From NCBI GenBank assembly GCA_024641665.1, contig JAHECP010000008.1, positions 1-64,000 on the forward strand: a stretch of DNA of 64,000 nt. The letters are read 5' to 3'. The notes under the pieces are model-generated. The model did no database searches. It was not told the origin of the DNA and worked only from the letters and a program-made list of their open reading frames with translations. Positions 34,790 through 45,937 of the stretch are shown piece by piece. The DNA comes from Acidobacteriota bacterium. GTDB taxonomy: Bacteria > Acidobacteriota > Vicinamibacteria > Vicinamibacterales > JAHECP01. Position 1 is the stretch's first letter, and every line of letters starts with the position of its first letter. The translations under genes were made by a program, and so were the position numbers.

Positions 34790-34903
34790 TCATCCCTGCC
34801 GCTGCTTGTGCTTCGGGTTCTTGCAGATCACGCGGACGACACCCTGCCGCCGGATGACCTTGCAGTTCGCACACATTCGCTTCACCGATGCTCTGACCTT
34901 CAT
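34790..34903 (-). CDS. rpmJ: 50S ribosomal protein L36 (bL36), zinc form
   Basis: 37 aa: [14 protein letters not shown], then [15 protein letters not shown]. The CCCH zinc ligands (CANC, ICKNPKH) are complete. Short, but position (between infA and rpsM) and sequence are unambiguous. It starts 25 bases after the infA stop. Confidence 0.96.
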   Translation of the reverse strand: MKVRASVKRMCANCKVIRRQGVVRVICKNPKHKQRQG

Positions 34904-34928
34904 GATCCGCTTCCTGCCACGGGGACCT

Positions 34929-35180
34929 TCAGGCCCTCCCGCCGTCATGGCGCCGCACGATGCGGCCCCGCGTCCGATCCACGGGCGACAGCTCGAGGGT
35001 CACCCGATCGCCCACCAGGATCCGCACGAAGTTGCGGTGCGCGCCCTGTGCCGCGTGCGCCACCACGAATCGTCCGCCGCCGATCGCCACCCGGTACATC
35101 GCGTGCGGCAGGGCCTCGGCGACCACGCCCTCCACGGCGGCGGCGGCCGCTCCGTCACGCGGCCCGTCCTCGGCTGTCAC
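34929..35180 (-). CDS. infA: Translation initiation factor IF-1, divergent
   Basis: 83 aa OB-fold factor binding the 30S A site. Core match [42 protein letters not shown]. It differs from the usual 72-aa form: no MAKED start, an Ala/Gly-rich N-terminal stretch, and [10 protein letters not shown] where most have HISGKMRMHF. Start GTG 35180 overlaps the map stop (GTGA), so translation is coupled. Position in the spc operon supports the call. Confidence 0.88.
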   Translation of the reverse strand: MTAEDGPRDGAAAAAVEGVVAEALPHAMYRVAIGGGRFVVAHAAQGAHRNFVRILVGDRVTLELSPVDRTRGRIVRRHDGGRA

Positions 35181-35950
35181 GGCCGCCCCGACCCTCCGGC
35201 GCCGTTCCGGACGGTCAGCACGCGCGGCCCGTCCGCGGTCAGGGCCACCGTGTGCTCGAAATGCGCCGACAGGCTGCCGTCGCGCGTCACGGCCGTCCAG
35301 CCGTCGGCGAGCACCTTCACACCGGGCTTGCCCGCGTTGACCATGGGCTCGATCGCGAGCACCATGCCCTCGGCCAGCCGCGGCCCGCGCCCCGGCTCGC
35401 CGTAGTTCGGGATCTGGGGCTCTTCGTGGAGCGCCTGTCCGATCCCGTGCCCGACGAACTCGCGCACGACCGAGAACCCGTTCGACTCGACCCACTGCTG
35501 CACGGCGTGACCGATGTCCGACAGCCGGCCGCCGACCCGCGCCTGGGCGATCCCGCGACCGAGCGCCTCCTCGGTCACCCGCAGCAGCCGGGCGGTCTCC
35601 GGCGCGATCGCACCCACGCCCACCGTCACCGCCGAGTCGCCGTAGAACCCTTCGACGATCACCCCCATGTCGAGCGAGACGATGTCGCCCTCGACGAGCG
35701 CGCGGTCCGACGGGATGCCGTGCACGACCTGCTCGTTGATCGACGCGCACAGGGTCGCCGGATAGCCCCGATAGCCCTTGAACGCCGCCCGGGCGCCCGC
35801 CTCGCGAATGCGCCGGTCGGCCAGCGCGTCGAGGTCGCGGGTCGTCGCGCCCGGGGCCGTCGCCGCGGCCAGCTCGTCCAGAATTGCGGCCACCAGGGCG
35901 TTGGCCCCGGCCATCCGGTCGATCTCGGCAGCCGACTTGCACACGATCAC
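35177..35950 (-). CDS. map: Methionine aminopeptidase, type I
   Basis: 257 aa cytosolic metalloprotease that removes initiator Met. All five metal ligands can be seen: two Asp in SLDMGVIVEGFYGDSAV, His in VGHGIG, Glu in AIEPM and Glu in HFEHTV. No N-terminal extension, so type Ia. Start GTG 35950 overlaps the adk stop as GTGA, and its own stop overlaps infA the same way. Sits in the spc operon with adk and infA as in many phyla. Confidence 0.95.
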   Translation of the reverse strand: MIVCKSAAEIDRMAGANALVAAILDELAAATAPGATTRDLDALADRRIREAGARAAFKGYRGYPATLCASINEQVVHGIPSDRALVEGDIVSLDMGVIVEGFYGDSAVTVGVGAIAPETARLLRVTEEALGRGIAQARVGGRLSDIGHAVQQWVESNGFSVVREFVGHGIGQALHEEPQIPNYGEPGRGPRLAEGMVLAIEPMVNAGKPGVKVLADGWTAVTRDGSLSAHFEHTVALTADGPRVLTVRNGAGGSGRP

Positions 35951-36612
35951 GACGGCCGTCCCGCCTCCCGCGCGGCGTCGGCGGCCGCGGCCACCGCCTC
36001 ACGGATCGCGCGCGCCACCACGTCGGGCGGACGGTCGCCGTCGAGCGCCCGGAACGTGGGGCGCGACCGGTAGTACGCGACGAGCGGCCGGGTGTCGCGC
36101 TCGTAGATGCGCAGGCGCTCGCGCACCACGTCCTCCGAATCGTCGCTGCGCTGCACGAACGGGCCGCCGCACGACGGGCAGAAGCTGGCGTCGCCCGGCT
36201 TTGCGTTCGCGCCGCACCGATCGCAGACCCGCCGGCCGCGGACGCGCCGCACGAGCACATCGGTCGGCACGACGATCTCGAGCACCATGAGGGGCGAGCG
36301 TCCGTCGATCATCCGGTCGAGCGCCTCGGCCTGCGTCACGGTCCGGGGAAAGCCGTCGAGCACGAAGCCCGCCCGCGTGTCGGGCCGATCGAGCCGCTCG
36401 TCGACGATCGCGATCATCACGTCGTCGCTGACCAGCAACCCGGCGTCCATGCGCTCCCGGGCCGCCAGCCCGATGGGCGTGCCGGCGTGCACCGCCTCGC
36501 GCAGCATGTCGCCGGTCGAGATCCGCGGGATGCCTCGCTCCCGGGCGAACGCGTCAGCCTGCGTGCCCTTCCCGGCGCCGGGCGGTCCCAGCATCACGAG
36601 GTTCAAGCCCAT
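35947..36612 (-). CDS. adk: Adenylate kinase, zinc-lid form
   Basis: 221 aa; interconverts ATP, AMP and ADP. P loop GPPGAGKGTQ, AMP site ISTGDMLR and DGFPRT, and a LID domain with a C4 zinc site (CDRCGANAK, FCPSC). The zinc lid is typical of Gram-positive and several other lineages, not of enterobacteria. Follows secY by 25 bases and overlaps map. Confidence 0.96.
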   Translation of the reverse strand: MGLNLVMLGPPGAGKGTQADAFARERGIPRISTGDMLREAVHAGTPIGLAARERMDAGLLVSDDVMIAIVDERLDRPDTRAGFVLDGFPRTVTQAEALDRMIDGRSPLMVLEIVVPTDVLVRRVRGRRVCDRCGANAKPGDASFCPSCGGPFVQRSDDSEDVVRERLRIYERDTRPLVAYYRSRPTFRALDGDRPPDVVARAIREAVAAAADAAREAGRPS

Positions 36613-36637
36613 CCATCGTCTCCTGCCGTGTCCGGAC

Positions 36638-38026
<1,389 letters not shown>

Positions 38027-38095
38027 GGGTGGCTTCTCTTCACCTGGCAGGGTGCTCGCGCCCCGCCCCGCGGCGCTCGCGCGCCTCCCGGCCCG

Positions 38096-38548
38096 CTAGA
38101 GGGCCAGCACCTCCGCCGTGCCGCCGGCCGCGGCGATCTTCTCCGCCGCCTTGCCGCTGAACTTGTGCGCGCGCACGGTGAGCGGCTTGTCCATCTCTCC
38201 GCGCGCCAGCACCTTGATCGGCGACCGGCGGCCGCCGCGCACCAGCCCCTGCCCGCGCAGCGCGTCCGGCGTCACCTCGGCACCCGCCTCGAAGGCGGCG
38301 GCGATGTCGTCGAGGTTCACCACCACGTACTCCACGCGGAACGGGTTGTGGAACCCGCGCTTGGGCACCCGGCGGTGCAGCGGCATCTGGCCGCCCTCGA
38401 AGCCGCGCTTGGCCTTGTAGCCCGAGCGCGACTGCGCGCCCTTGTGGCCGCGCCCGGCGGTCTTGCCGCTGCCGGACCCCTGGCCGCGCCCGACGCGTTT
38501 TCGTCCGTGCTTGGCGCCCTTCGGCGGGCGCAGATTGCTCAGATCCAT
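38096..38548 (-). CDS. rplO: 50S ribosomal protein L15 (uL15)
   Basis: 150 aa; late assembly protein of the large subunit. N-terminal Gly/Arg-rich arm ([20 protein letters not shown] in parts) that penetrates 23S rRNA, then [14 protein letters not shown] and a globular C-terminus. Follows rpmD by 12 bases. Normal length. Confidence 0.96.
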   Translation of the reverse strand: MDLSNLRPPKGAKHGRKRVGRGQGSGSGKTAGRGHKGAQSRSGYKAKRGFEGGQMPLHRRVPKRGFHNPFRVEYVVVNLDDIAAAFEAGAEVTPDALRGQGLVRGGRRSPIKVLARGEMDKPLTVRAHKFSGKAAEKIAAAGGTAEVLAL

Positions 38549-38560
38549 CGCGGCGATCCC

Positions 38561-38758
38561 CTACCCCACCTTCACCAGGTGGCGGACCTTGTGAATCATG
38601 CCCCGGGTCGCCGGCGAATCCGCCAGCTCCACGGTGTGCCCGATGCGCCGCAGGCCCATCCCCCGCACCACGCTGGCCTGCTCGCGGTTGAACCCGATCG
38701 TGCTGCGCACGAGCGTGACCTTCACGGTCGCGCCGGCGTGCTCCGTCTTCTGTGTCAT
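38561..38758 (-). CDS. rpmD: 50S ribosomal protein L30 (uL30)
   Basis: 65 aa: [27 protein letters not shown]-type core and HKVRHLVKV end. ATG 38758 (MTQKTEHAG) was chosen; a longer frame to 38794 adds residues absent from the family. Absent from some phyla, present here in the standard rpsE-rpmD-rplO place. Confidence 0.94.
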   Translation of the reverse strand: MTQKTEHAGATVKVTLVRSTIGFNREQASVVRGMGLRRIGHTVELADSPATRGMIHKVRHLVKVG

Positions 38759-38825
38759 GACCCCACCCGTCACCACCCCACCGCGCACGCGCACGCGGCG
38801 GGGCCCCGGCTCCGGCCGGCGGCGC

Positions 38826-39341
38826 TCACGCGCTCGCCAGCTCCTCCAGCGCCTTGCCCCGCAGCCGCGCCACCGTCACCGGGTCCTTGAGCGACGCCAG
38901 ACCGGCGATCGTCGCCCGGACCACGTTGTGCGGGTTGGCCGTGCCGAGCGACTTGGTCAGCACGTTCATCACCCCGGCCGATTCGACGACGGCGCGCACC
39001 GCGCCGCCCGCGATGATGCCCGTGCCCTCGCGCGCCGGCTTGAGCAGTACGCTCCCGGCCCCGAAGTGGCCCACCACGGCGTGAGGAATCGTCGTGCCCT
39101 GCATCGGCACGCGGATGAGCGCCTTCTTGGCCGACTCGATCCCCTTCTTGATGGCCGAGGGCACTTCCTTGGCCTTGCCGATGCCGAAGCCCACGATGCC
39201 GTGGCCGTCGCCGACGACCACGAGCGCGCTGAAGCTCAGGTTCTTGCCGCCCTTGACGACCTTGGTGACGCGGTTGATCGAGACCACCGTGTCCCGGAGG
39301 TCGAGCTGCGACGCGTCGATCTTCTCTCGTGTGTGGATCAT
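38826..39341 (-). CDS. rpsE: 30S ribosomal protein S5 (uS5)
   Basis: 171 aa; decoding accuracy and mRNA helicase activity at the entry channel. Double-stranded RNA-binding fold ([23 protein letters not shown] in parts) and the C-terminal [22 protein letters not shown] region. The serine/glycine loop linked to spectinomycin response is present (VVKGGKNLS). Starts 8 bases after rplR. Confidence 0.97.
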   Translation of the reverse strand: MIHTREKIDASQLDLRDTVVSINRVTKVVKGGKNLSFSALVVVGDGHGIVGFGIGKAKEVPSAIKKGIESAKKALIRVPMQGTTIPHAVVGHFGAGSVLLKPAREGTGIIAGGAVRAVVESAGVMNVLTKSLGTANPHNVVRATIAGLASLKDPVTVARLRGKALEELASA

Positions 39342-39349
39342 GAGGTGCC

Positions 39350-39724
39350 TCAGAACTTCAGTCCCGCTTCCCGGGCGGCCTCGGCCAGCGCGCGCACGCG
39401 CCCGTGGTAGAGCACGCCGCCGCGGTCGAACACGACCTGGGAGATCCCCTTCTCGATCAGGCGCTGGGCGATGACCTGGCCGAGCACCTGCGCGCCGGCC
39501 TTGTTGCCCGCCCGCGCGGGCCCGGTCATCTTCGCCTTGACCGCCGGCTCGACGCTCGACGCCGACACGATCGTCCGCCCGGCCAGATCGTCGATGACCT
39601 GCGCGTGGATGTGCGACACGCTCCGGAACACCGCCAGGCGAGGCCGCTCGGCCGTGCCCGCCAGGCGCTTGCGCTGGCGCAGCCGGATGCGCTCGCGGCG
39701 ATCTCGCTTCGTCTTGATCCTCAT
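39350..39724 (-). CDS. rplR: 50S ribosomal protein L18 (uL18)
   Basis: 124 aa, binds 5S rRNA in the central protuberance. Basic N-terminus ([17 protein letters not shown]), [18 protein letters not shown] and the final [13 protein letters not shown] are family hallmarks. Between rplF (29 bases) and rpsE. Confidence 0.96.
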   Translation of the reverse strand: MRIKTKRDRRERIRLRQRKRLAGTAERPRLAVFRSVSHIHAQVIDDLAGRTIVSASSVEPAVKAKMTGPARAGNKAGAQVLGQVIAQRLIEKGISQVVFDRGGVLYHGRVRALAEAAREAGLKF

Positions 39725-39753
39725 AGGGTCCGCCCCTTCACGGCCGCCGGGCG

Positions 39754-40290
39754 CTACGCGCCGGTCTTGCCGACCTTCTTCTTGAGCACCTCGCCCGTGT
39801 ACCGCACGCCCTTCTGCTTGTACGGGTCGGGCTTGCGCAGCGCCCGGATGTTGGCCGCCACCTGTCCGACCAGCTGCCGGTCGACGCCGGTCACCGTCAG
39901 GTGGGTCTGCTTGTCGATCGCGATGTCGATCCCCTTCGGGATGTCGAACACCACCGGGTGCGAGTAGCCGAGCGCGAAGACGACCTGCCGCCCCTTGAGC
40001 TCGGCCCGGTAGCCGATGCCGACGATGTCGAGCTCGCGCCGGAAGCCCTCGTGGACGCCCCGCACGGCGTTGGCCACCAGGCTGCGCCCCAGCCCGTGGA
40101 ACTTGGACATCTCGCGCGGCTCGCCCTCGGCCTTCGCGACGAGATGGCCGTCGGCCTGCTCGACGTGCACGCCGCGGGGCAGCGGCTGCCGGAGCGTCCC
40201 CTTCGGCCCCTTCACTTCGACGGCGTCGGGCTCGATGTGGACGTTGACGCCCTTTGGAATCGGAATCGGTTTCTTGCCAATGCGTGACAT
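39754..40290 (-). CDS. rplF: 50S ribosomal protein L6 (uL6)
   Basis: 178 aa near the sarcin-ricin loop and factor-binding site. Begins [17 protein letters not shown]; two similar domains; ends with the signature [19 protein letters not shown]. Full length. Followed by rplR. Confidence 0.97.
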   Translation of the reverse strand: MSRIGKKPIPIPKGVNVHIEPDAVEVKGPKGTLRQPLPRGVHVEQADGHLVAKAEGEPREMSKFHGLGRSLVANAVRGVHEGFRRELDIVGIGYRAELKGRQVVFALGYSHPVVFDIPKGIDIAIDKQTHLTVTGVDRQLVGQVAANIRALRKPDPYKQKGVRYTGEVLKKKVGKTGA

Positions 40291-40368
40291 GCTGTTCGTC
40301 TCGTCAGAAGCCCGGGCGCCGGGGCCCGCCGCGCGAATGCGCGAGGGCGCGCGCCCCCGGCCTCCGGA

Positions 40369-40773
40369 TTACCACACGTTGCAGAGCACCTCGCCGCCCA
40401 CGCCGGCGCGCACCGCGTCGCGTCCGGTCATGACGCCGCGCGAGGTCGTCAGAATGCTCGTGCCCAGGCCGGCCAGCACGGCGGGCACCTTGCGGCGCCC
40501 GAAGTAGACACGGCGGCCCGGGCGGCTCACGCGCTCGAGTCCCGAGATCACCCGCTCGCCGCGGGGTCCGTACTTGAGCTGCAGGCGCAGGATCGGCTGC
40601 GGCGGCGTGTCCGGCTTGGGGTCCACCACCCGGAAGCCCTGGATGTACCCTTCTCGCTCGAGAATCCGCGCGATCTCCAGCTTCAGCTTCGAGGACGGCA
40701 TGTCCACACGGGCCTGCCGGGCCAGTGTGGCATTGCGGATCCGCGTCAGCATGTCAGCAATCGGGTCTGTCAT
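40369..40773 (-). CDS. rpsH: 30S ribosomal protein S8 (uS8)
   Basis: 134 aa; central 16S rRNA-binding protein and, in enterobacteria, the repressor of the spc operon. MTDPIADMLTRIRNA start and the C-terminal ILTTSRGVMTGRDA segment are diagnostic. 80 bases after rpsN; that spacer shows GC-rich inverted sequence only. Confidence 0.96.
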   Translation of the reverse strand: MTDPIADMLTRIRNATLARQARVDMPSSKLKLEIARILEREGYIQGFRVVDPKPDTPPQPILRLQLKYGPRGERVISGLERVSRPGRRVYFGRRKVPAVLAGLGTSILTTSRGVMTGRDAVRAGVGGEVLCNVW

Positions 40774-40853
40774 AGGTCCTGGCTCTCAACTTGAACGTGA
40801 CGCTCGCGGCGCCGGCCGGCGCGCGTCCCCCGGCGGGACGCGGTCCGCGCCGC

Positions 40854-41039
40854 CTACCAGCTGCTCTTGGTCACCCCGGTGACCTCGCCGTCGAGGGCGA
40901 GCTTGCGGAAGCAGAGGCGGCAGAGCGCGAACTTCCGCATGTAGGCCCGCGGCCGGCCGCAGCGCTGGCAGCGGTTCCGCAGACGGATCTTGTACTTCGG
41001 CGTCTTGCGTTCCTTCGCGATCTTGGCAGTCGTGGCCAT
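40854..41039 (-). CDS. rpsN: 30S ribosomal protein S14, zinc (type Z) form
   Basis: 61 aa. Short form with complete zinc ligands CQRC and CRLC, unlike the 100-aa zinc-free form. Sequence [20 protein letters not shown] is typical. In the spc order after rplE. Together with zinc-type L36, S4 and L24 in this operon it marks a zinc-dependent ribosome set. Confidence 0.96.
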   Translation of the reverse strand: MATTAKIAKERKTPKYKIRLRNRCQRCGRPRAYMRKFALCRLCFRKLALDGEVTGVTKSSW

Positions 41040-41059
41040 GGTTTCGGATCCCGGCTCGT

Positions 41060-41602
41060 CTAGTTCGTGCGGAACGGCATGCCCATCAGCTGGAGCAGCC
41101 GCCGCGCCTCTTCATCGGTCTTGGCCGTCGTGACGACGGAGATGTTCAGCCCTCGGGACTTGTCGACCTTCATGTAGTCGATCTCTGGGAACATCAGCTG
41201 GTCGCGCAGACCCAGGGTGTAGTTGCCGCGGCCGTCGAACCCGCGCGGCGAGACGCCGCGGAAGTCGCGGACGCGGGGCAGCGCGATCGTGATCAGGCGG
41301 TCGAGGAACTCGTACATGCGCTCGCCGCGCAGGGTTACCATCGTGCCGATGGGCATGCCCTTGCGCACCTTGAACTGGGCGATCGACTTCTTGGCGCGCG
41401 TCGTCACGGGCCGCTGGCCGGTGATGCGGCCCACCTCGTCGGTGCCGGCGTCGATGATCTTCACGTTCTGGGTCGCCTCGCCCAGGCCCATGTTCACGAC
41501 GATCTTGTCGATCTTGGGCACCGCCATGACGTTGGCGTAGCCGAACTCCTTGCGGAGCCCCGGTACGACCTCTTTGAGGTACCGCTCTCTCAGCCGGCTC
41601 AT
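41060..41602 (-). CDS. rplE: 50S ribosomal protein L5 (uL5)
   Basis: 180 aa, 5S rRNA-binding and B1b bridge protein. [18 protein letters not shown] start, [14 protein letters not shown] and the C-terminal [18 protein letters not shown] are characteristic. ATG 41602 overlaps the rplX stop (ATGA), so a longer frame upstream was dropped. Confidence 0.97.
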   Translation of the reverse strand: MSRLRERYLKEVVPGLRKEFGYANVMAVPKIDKIVVNMGLGEATQNVKIIDAGTDEVGRITGQRPVTTRAKKSIAQFKVRKGMPIGTMVTLRGERMYEFLDRLITIALPRVRDFRGVSPRGFDGRGNYTLGLRDQLMFPEIDYMKVDKSRGLNISVVTTAKTDEEARRLLQLMGMPFRTN

Positions 41603-41931
41603 TTGTCCACCACTCCCTCGCACTTGCGGCAGATCCGGACCTTGCGGCCGTCGCCGAGCACGCGCCGCCCGACCCGGGTCGGGGCGCCGCACTCGGGGCA
41701 CACCAGCTGCACGTTCGACGCGTGCATCGACGCCTCGCGCTCCACGATGCCGCCCTTGACGTTCTGGGACGGGTTGGGCTTGGTGTGGCGCTTGACGAAG
41801 TTCACGCCCTCGACGACGAGCCGGTTCTTGTCGGGCAGCACGCGCAGCACGCGGCCGCGCTTGCCGCGGTCCCGGCCCGTGATCACCACGACGTTGTCGT
41901 TCTTCCGAATCGGAGTCTGCAGCCGCGACAT
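41599..41931 (-). CDS. rplX: 50S ribosomal protein L24 (uL24), zinc form
   Basis: 110 aa assembly initiator near the peptide exit. KOW motif ([20 protein letters not shown] in parts) in the N-terminal half; the tail carries a C4 zinc site, CPEC and CRKC. Two bases separate it from rplN, and its stop overlaps rplE. Confidence 0.96.
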   Translation of the reverse strand: MSRLQTPIRKNDNVVVITGRDRGKRGRVLRVLPDKNRLVVEGVNFVKRHTKPNPSQNVKGGIVEREASMHASNVQLVCPECGAPTRVGRRVLGDGRKVRICRKCEGVVDK

Positions 41932-41933
41932 CG

Positions 41934-42302
41934 TCAGAGCACCTCAGGCGCCAGCGAGACGATCTTCATGAACTTCCGCTCGCGCAGCTCGCGGGCGACC
42001 GGTCCGAAGACGCGGGTGCCGACCGGCTCGCCCTGGTCGTTGATCAGCACGGCGGCGTTCCGGTCGAACCGGATGTAGCTGCCGTCCTTGCGCCGGTACT
42101 CCTTGCGGGTCCGGACGATGACCGCCTTCACCACCTGGCCCTTCTTGACGTTGGACTCGGGGGTGGCCTCCTTCACCGACGCGGTCACGATGTCGCCCAG
42201 GCGCGCGTAGCGCCCGGTCGAGCCGCCGATCGGGTTGATCACCGCGAGCTTGCGGGCACCCGAATTGTCGGCCACGTCGAGGATCGATCGCATCTGGATC
42301 AT
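41934..42302 (-). CDS. rplN: 50S ribosomal protein L14 (uL14)
   Basis: 122 aa. [19 protein letters not shown] start is near-invariant; binds 23S rRNA at the subunit interface and the silencing factor RsfS. Ends IVSLAPEVL. Forms a tight unit with rplX and rplE. Confidence 0.98.
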   Translation of the reverse strand: MIQMRSILDVADNSGARKLAVINPIGGSTGRYARLGDIVTASVKEATPESNVKKGQVVKAVIVRTRKEYRRKDGSYIRFDRNAAVLINDQGEPVGTRVFGPVARELRERKFMKIVSLAPEVL

Positions 42303-42349
42303 GGTGATCTCTCCGCCAGGCCGGCCGGCGCCGCGCCGGCCGCCGGTTG

Positions 42350-42604
42350 CTACACCACCTTGGCGCGCTCGACGACCCGGGTCACGACCCAGCGCTTCCG
42401 GCGGCTCAGCGGACGCGACTCCGCGATGGCCACCGTGTCGCCGATCTTGGCGTCGTTCTGCTCGTCGTGGGCCAGGAACGTGGAGGTCAGCCGCTGCGAC
42501 TTGCCGTACAGCTCGTGGCGCACCTTGCGCTCGACCGCCACGACGACGGTCTTCGCCATCTTGTCGCTGACCACCACGCCGATTGCTTCCGTCTTGCTTG
42601 CCAT
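42350..42604 (-). CDS. rpsQ: 30S ribosomal protein S17 (uS17)
   Basis: 84 aa OB-fold primary 16S-binding protein. [22 protein letters not shown] and the [19 protein letters not shown] segment are diagnostic. Follows rpmC by 42 bases. Confidence 0.97.
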   Translation of the reverse strand: MASKTEAIGVVVSDKMAKTVVVAVERKVRHELYGKSQRLTSTFLAHDEQNDAKIGDTVAIAESRPLSRRKRWVVTRVVERAKVV

Positions 42605-42646
42605 GTCGACTCCCGCGGTTCGAGCGTGCGCCCCGCGCGCCCGAGG

Positions 42647-42840
42647 CTACTGGGCCTGCGCCTTCTCGCGCAGCACCGTCTTGAGGCGCGCCAGGTCCTT
42701 GCGGATGGCCTTGGCCTTGTAGCCCGCCTCGGTCTGCCCCATCGACTTCTGAATCCGGAGCCGGAAGAGCTGATCGTCCATCTCGCGCACGCGCTGGCGC
42801 AGCTCGTCCGTCCCGAGGTCACGGAACTCGGATACCTTCG

Positions 42841-42844
<4 letters not shown>
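42647..42844 (-). CDS. rpmC: 50S ribosomal protein L29 (uL29)
   Basis: 65 aa two-helix protein by the peptide exit. [20 protein letters not shown] core, [14 protein letters not shown] end. ATG 42844 overlaps the rplP stop as ATGA; an upstream extension is not family-like. Confidence 0.95.
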
Positions 42845-43266
<422 letters not shown>

Positions 43267-43300
43267 GACGAAACTACCTCACACTCACGGCCTTGGCTCG

Positions 43301-43340
43301 CCGAAGCTCGGAGAGCGAAGGCGGCTCAGGGCTCACGGCT
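43301..43340. repeat. CCGAAGCTCG...GAGCGAAGGCG repeat plus GGCTCACGGCT word
   Basis: CCGAAGCTCGGAGAGCGAAG and following bases (43301-43323) match 47634-47656 with two changes. Immediately after is GGCTCAGGGCTCACGGCT, the word seen at 10341-10440 and 18335. The same two families are adjacent in both spacers (rpsC-rplP and rpsJ-rplC). Confidence 0.7.
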
Positions 43341-43364
43341 TTGGGCGCCACGCGCGAAGGCGGT

Positions 43365-44045
43365 TCACGCCCTCGCGGCGCGCCGCGGCGTCCGGTAATC
43401 CTCTTCGCGTCCCACGCGCGGCTCGAGCCGCTCGCCCTTGTACAGCCACACCTTCACGCCGATCTGGCCGTAGGTGGTGTTCGCCTCGGCGAACCCGTAG
43501 TCGATGTCCGCGCGCAGGGTCTGCAGCGGCAGCTGGCCGTGCAGGTACCACTCGGAGCGCGCGATCTCGGCGCCGTTCAGCCGGCCGGAGACGCGCACCT
43601 TGATGCCGCGCGCGCCGAAGCGCAGCGCCGACTCGACGGCCTTGCGCATGGCGCGGCGGAAGGCGACGCGCTTCTCCAGCTGCAGGGCCACCGACTCCGC
43701 GATCAGCTGCGCGTCGAGCTCCGGCTTCTGGATCTCCTGGATGTTGATGAAGACCTCGCGGTTGGTCTTCTTCTGGATCTCCGTCTTCAGCTTGTCGACC
43801 TCGGTCCCCTTGCGCCCGATGATGATGCCCGGACGGGAGGTGTAGATGTCGATCTTCAGCTTGTTGGCCGCGCGCTCGATGTCGATCTTCGAGACGCCCG
43901 CGTGCGCGAACCGCTGCTTCAGGCTCTGCCGGAGATCCAGGTCCTCGTGCAGGAGCTTCGCGTACTCGCGGTCGGCGAACCAGCGCGACCGCCAGGTCTT
44001 GTTGAAGCCGAGCCGGAATCCGTACGGATGAACTTTCTGGCCCAT
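43365..44045 (-). CDS. rpsC: 30S ribosomal protein S3 (uS3)
   Basis: 226 aa; mRNA entry channel. [13 protein letters not shown] start, type II KH domain with [10 protein letters not shown], and the C-terminal [20 protein letters not shown] domain. 91 bases after rplV, spacer occupied by a double-hairpin element copy. Confidence 0.97.
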   Translation of the reverse strand: MGQKVHPYGFRLGFNKTWRSRWFADREYAKLLHEDLDLRQSLKQRFAHAGVSKIDIERAANKLKIDIYTSRPGIIIGRKGTEVDKLKTEIQKKTNREVFINIQEIQKPELDAQLIAESVALQLEKRVAFRRAMRKAVESALRFGARGIKVRVSGRLNGAEIARSEWYLHGQLPLQTLRADIDYGFAEANTTYGQIGVKVWLYKGERLEPRVGREEDYRTPRRAARA

Positions 44046-44063
44046 GAGCTCTCGTCCTCGCTA

Positions 44064-44139
44064 ACGTGGGGCTTCGCCCCACACCCCAGCTCGCTCGCTT
44101 GCGGGGCCCCGTCGCCCCGCGCCGCTCGCTCGCGGCCTA
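44064..44139 (-). repeat. Double-hairpin intercistronic element, short copy D (rplV-rpsC)
   Basis: About 76-bp version. In the transcription direction it starts with GTAGGCCGCG, containing the TAG stop of rplV, and ends with the hairpin GTGGGGC GAA GCCCCAC. The first hairpin is shortened relative to copies A, B and E. Confidence 0.78.
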
Positions 44140-44598
44140 CCGCTTGGCCGCAGGCTTCTTGGCCCGTGTCGTTGCCGCCTGTGCCGGCCGGGCCGTGCGG
44201 CCCCGCCGCGACCTCTTCTTGGCGCCTTCGTCCGCCGCCGGCGCCTTCACCCGCACCTGCCGCTCGGCGACCCCCACGGTGAGGTGCGCCGTGCGCTTCA
44301 CCACCCGGAAGGCGCGCCCCATCGGGGCGGGCCGGATGCGCTTCATCGACGGCCCCTGGTCGGCGTGGCACGTCGCGACGTAGAGCCGGTCCACGTCGCC
44401 GCTGAAGCCTTCCTTCTGCTGCGCGTTGGCAATCGCCGACCGCAGCACCTTCTCGATGTCGTGCGCCACCAGCTTGCGGCTGAACTGCAGCGTGGCCAGC
44501 GCGTGGTTGACGTCGCGCCCGCGGATCTGGTCCAGCACCAGCTTCGCCTTCTGCGCCGAGGTGCGGATGTACCGCGCCGTCGCTGTCGCCCGGATCAT
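44137..44598 (-). CDS. rplV: 50S ribosomal protein L22 (uL22), extended
   Basis: 153 aa. Residues 1-112 are a normal L22 with the exit-tunnel hairpin (MKRIRPAPMGRAFRVVKRTAH). About 40 additional Lys/Arg/Ala-rich residues follow, which many L22 proteins lack. Its TAG stop lies in a dispersed element, so the tail boundary may have been shaped by the insertion. Starts 4 bases after rpsS. Confidence 0.95.
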   Translation of the reverse strand: MIRATATARYIRTSAQKAKLVLDQIRGRDVNHALATLQFSRKLVAHDIEKVLRSAIANAQQKEGFSGDVDRLYVATCHADQGPSMKRIRPAPMGRAFRVVKRTAHLTVGVAERQVRVKAPAADEGAKKRSRRGRTARPAQAATTRAKKPAAKR

Positions 44599-44602
44599 GT
44601 GC

Positions 44603-44923
44603 CTAGCTCCCCTTCACGGCCGGTGGCGGCGGCGCCGCGGCGGCGGTGGCGGCCGCCTTCTCGCTCTTGGTCGTGTGCCCCTTGAACTGCCGCGTGGGCG
44701 CGAACTCGCCCAGCTTGTGGCCGACCATGTTCTCGGTGACGTACACCGGGATGAACTTCTTGCCGTTGTGAATCGCGATCGTGTGCCCGATCATCTCGGG
44801 CACGACCGTCGACCGCCGGGACCAGGTCTTGATGACCTTCTTGTCGCCGGCGCGGTTCATGATCTCGACCTTCTCGAGCAGGTGGAGGTCGATGAACGGG
44901 CCTTTCTTCAGTGATCTGCTCAT
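44603..44923 (-). CDS. rpsS: 30S ribosomal protein S19 (uS19)
   Basis: 106 aa; top of the 30S head. [19 protein letters not shown] start, [22 protein letters not shown] and [12 protein letters not shown] core. A short Ala/Pro tail is added. Between rplB and rplV. Confidence 0.97.
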   Translation of the reverse strand: MSRSLKKGPFIDLHLLEKVEIMNRAGDKKVIKTWSRRSTVVPEMIGHTIAIHNGKKFIPVYVTENMVGHKLGEFAPTRQFKGHTTKSEKAAATAAAAPPPPAVKGS

Positions 44924-44960
44924 GTCACTTCCCGGAGCCCGGCGGCGGGCCCCCGCTCCG

Positions 44961-45785
44961 TCACTTGGTGCGACGCTGCACGATGAACCGATCGCTCGGC
45001 CGGCGGCCGCGCGTCTTGTACCCCTTGGTCGGCTTGCCCCACGGCGTCACCGGGTGCCGGCCGCCCGAGGTCTTGCCCTCGCCGCCGCCCAGCGGGTGAT
45101 CCACCGGGTTCATCGCGACGCCGCGCACGTGCGGCCGCTTGCCGAGCCAGCGGCTCCGGCCGGCCTTGCCCACCGACACGTTCTCGTGGTCGATGTTGCC
45201 GACCTGGCCGATCGTCGCGAGACAGTCCAGGTTGATGCGCCGGATCTCGCCCGAGGGCATCTTCACCGACACGTACTGCCCTTCCTTGGCCACCACCTGC
45301 ACCGACGACCCGGCGCTCCGCGCGATCTGCCCGCCCTTGCCGGGCCGCAGCTCGACGTTGTGCACGAGCGTCCCGAGCGGGATGTTTCGGAGCGGCAGGG
45401 CGTTGCCCGGCAGGATGTCGACGGTGTCGCCCGCGACGATCGTGTCGCCCACCTTCAGCCCGAGTGGCTGCAGGATGTAGCGCTTCTCGCCGTCGGCGTA
45501 GGTCACGAGCGCGATGCGCGCCGAGCGGTTCGGGTCGTACTCGATCGTCGAGATCGTCGCCGGGATGTCCCGCTTGTCGCGCTTGAAGTCGATGACGCGG
45601 TAGGCGCGCTTGTGCCCGCCGCCCCGCCACCAGGACGTCAGCTCGCCGTGATTGTCGCGTCCGCCGGACTTCTGGAGCGGCTCGGTCAGCGGCTTGTACG
45701 GCTTCGACTCGGTGAGATCCTCGAAGACCTGCACCGTCTGGAACCGTCGTCCGGCCGAGGTCGGCTTGTATTTGCGAATTGGCAT
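44961..45785 (-). CDS. rplB: 50S ribosomal protein L2 (uL2)
   Basis: 274 aa; needed for subunit joining and peptidyl transferase activity. Core [28 protein letters not shown] and the histidine region [18 protein letters not shown] are intact. Odd point: the stretch before GGGHKR reads GELTSWWR, where E. coli and Thermus have basic residues (GRITTRHI, GRITVRFR). Separated from rplW by 152 bases of repeat. Confidence 0.97.
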   Translation of the reverse strand: MPIRKYKPTSAGRRFQTVQVFEDLTESKPYKPLTEPLQKSGGRDNHGELTSWWRGGGHKRAYRVIDFKRDKRDIPATISTIEYDPNRSARIALVTYADGEKRYILQPLGLKVGDTIVAGDTVDILPGNALPLRNIPLGTLVHNVELRPGKGGQIARSAGSSVQVVAKEGQYVSVKMPSGEIRRINLDCLATIGQVGNIDHENVSVGKAGRSRWLGKRPHVRGVAMNPVDHPLGGGEGKTSGGRHPVTPWGKPTKGYKTRGRRPSDRFIVQRRTK

Positions 45786-45805
45786 CGTACTGATCCTTCG
45801 CGTTC

Positions 45806-45925
45806 CGAATGTCGAATGCCGAATGTCGAATGACGAATGGAAAGGACCGGACCGGGAATGCCAGCGCGCGCTTCAGCACTCCGGATCAGCCATTCAGCAT
45901 TCGACATTCAGCATTCGACATTCCC
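45806..45925. repeat. 7-bp GAATGNC arrays in inverted pair (rplW-rplB)
   Basis: Five 7-base units (GAATGTC, GAATGCC, GAATGTC, GAATGAC, GAATGG) at 45807-45840 face an inverted array of the same unit at 45891-45923. About 26 bases can pair with one mismatch, giving a long stem with a loop of about 50 bases in the rplW-rplB message. Confidence 0.85.
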
Positions 45926-45937
45926 ACCGCCAGCCCC

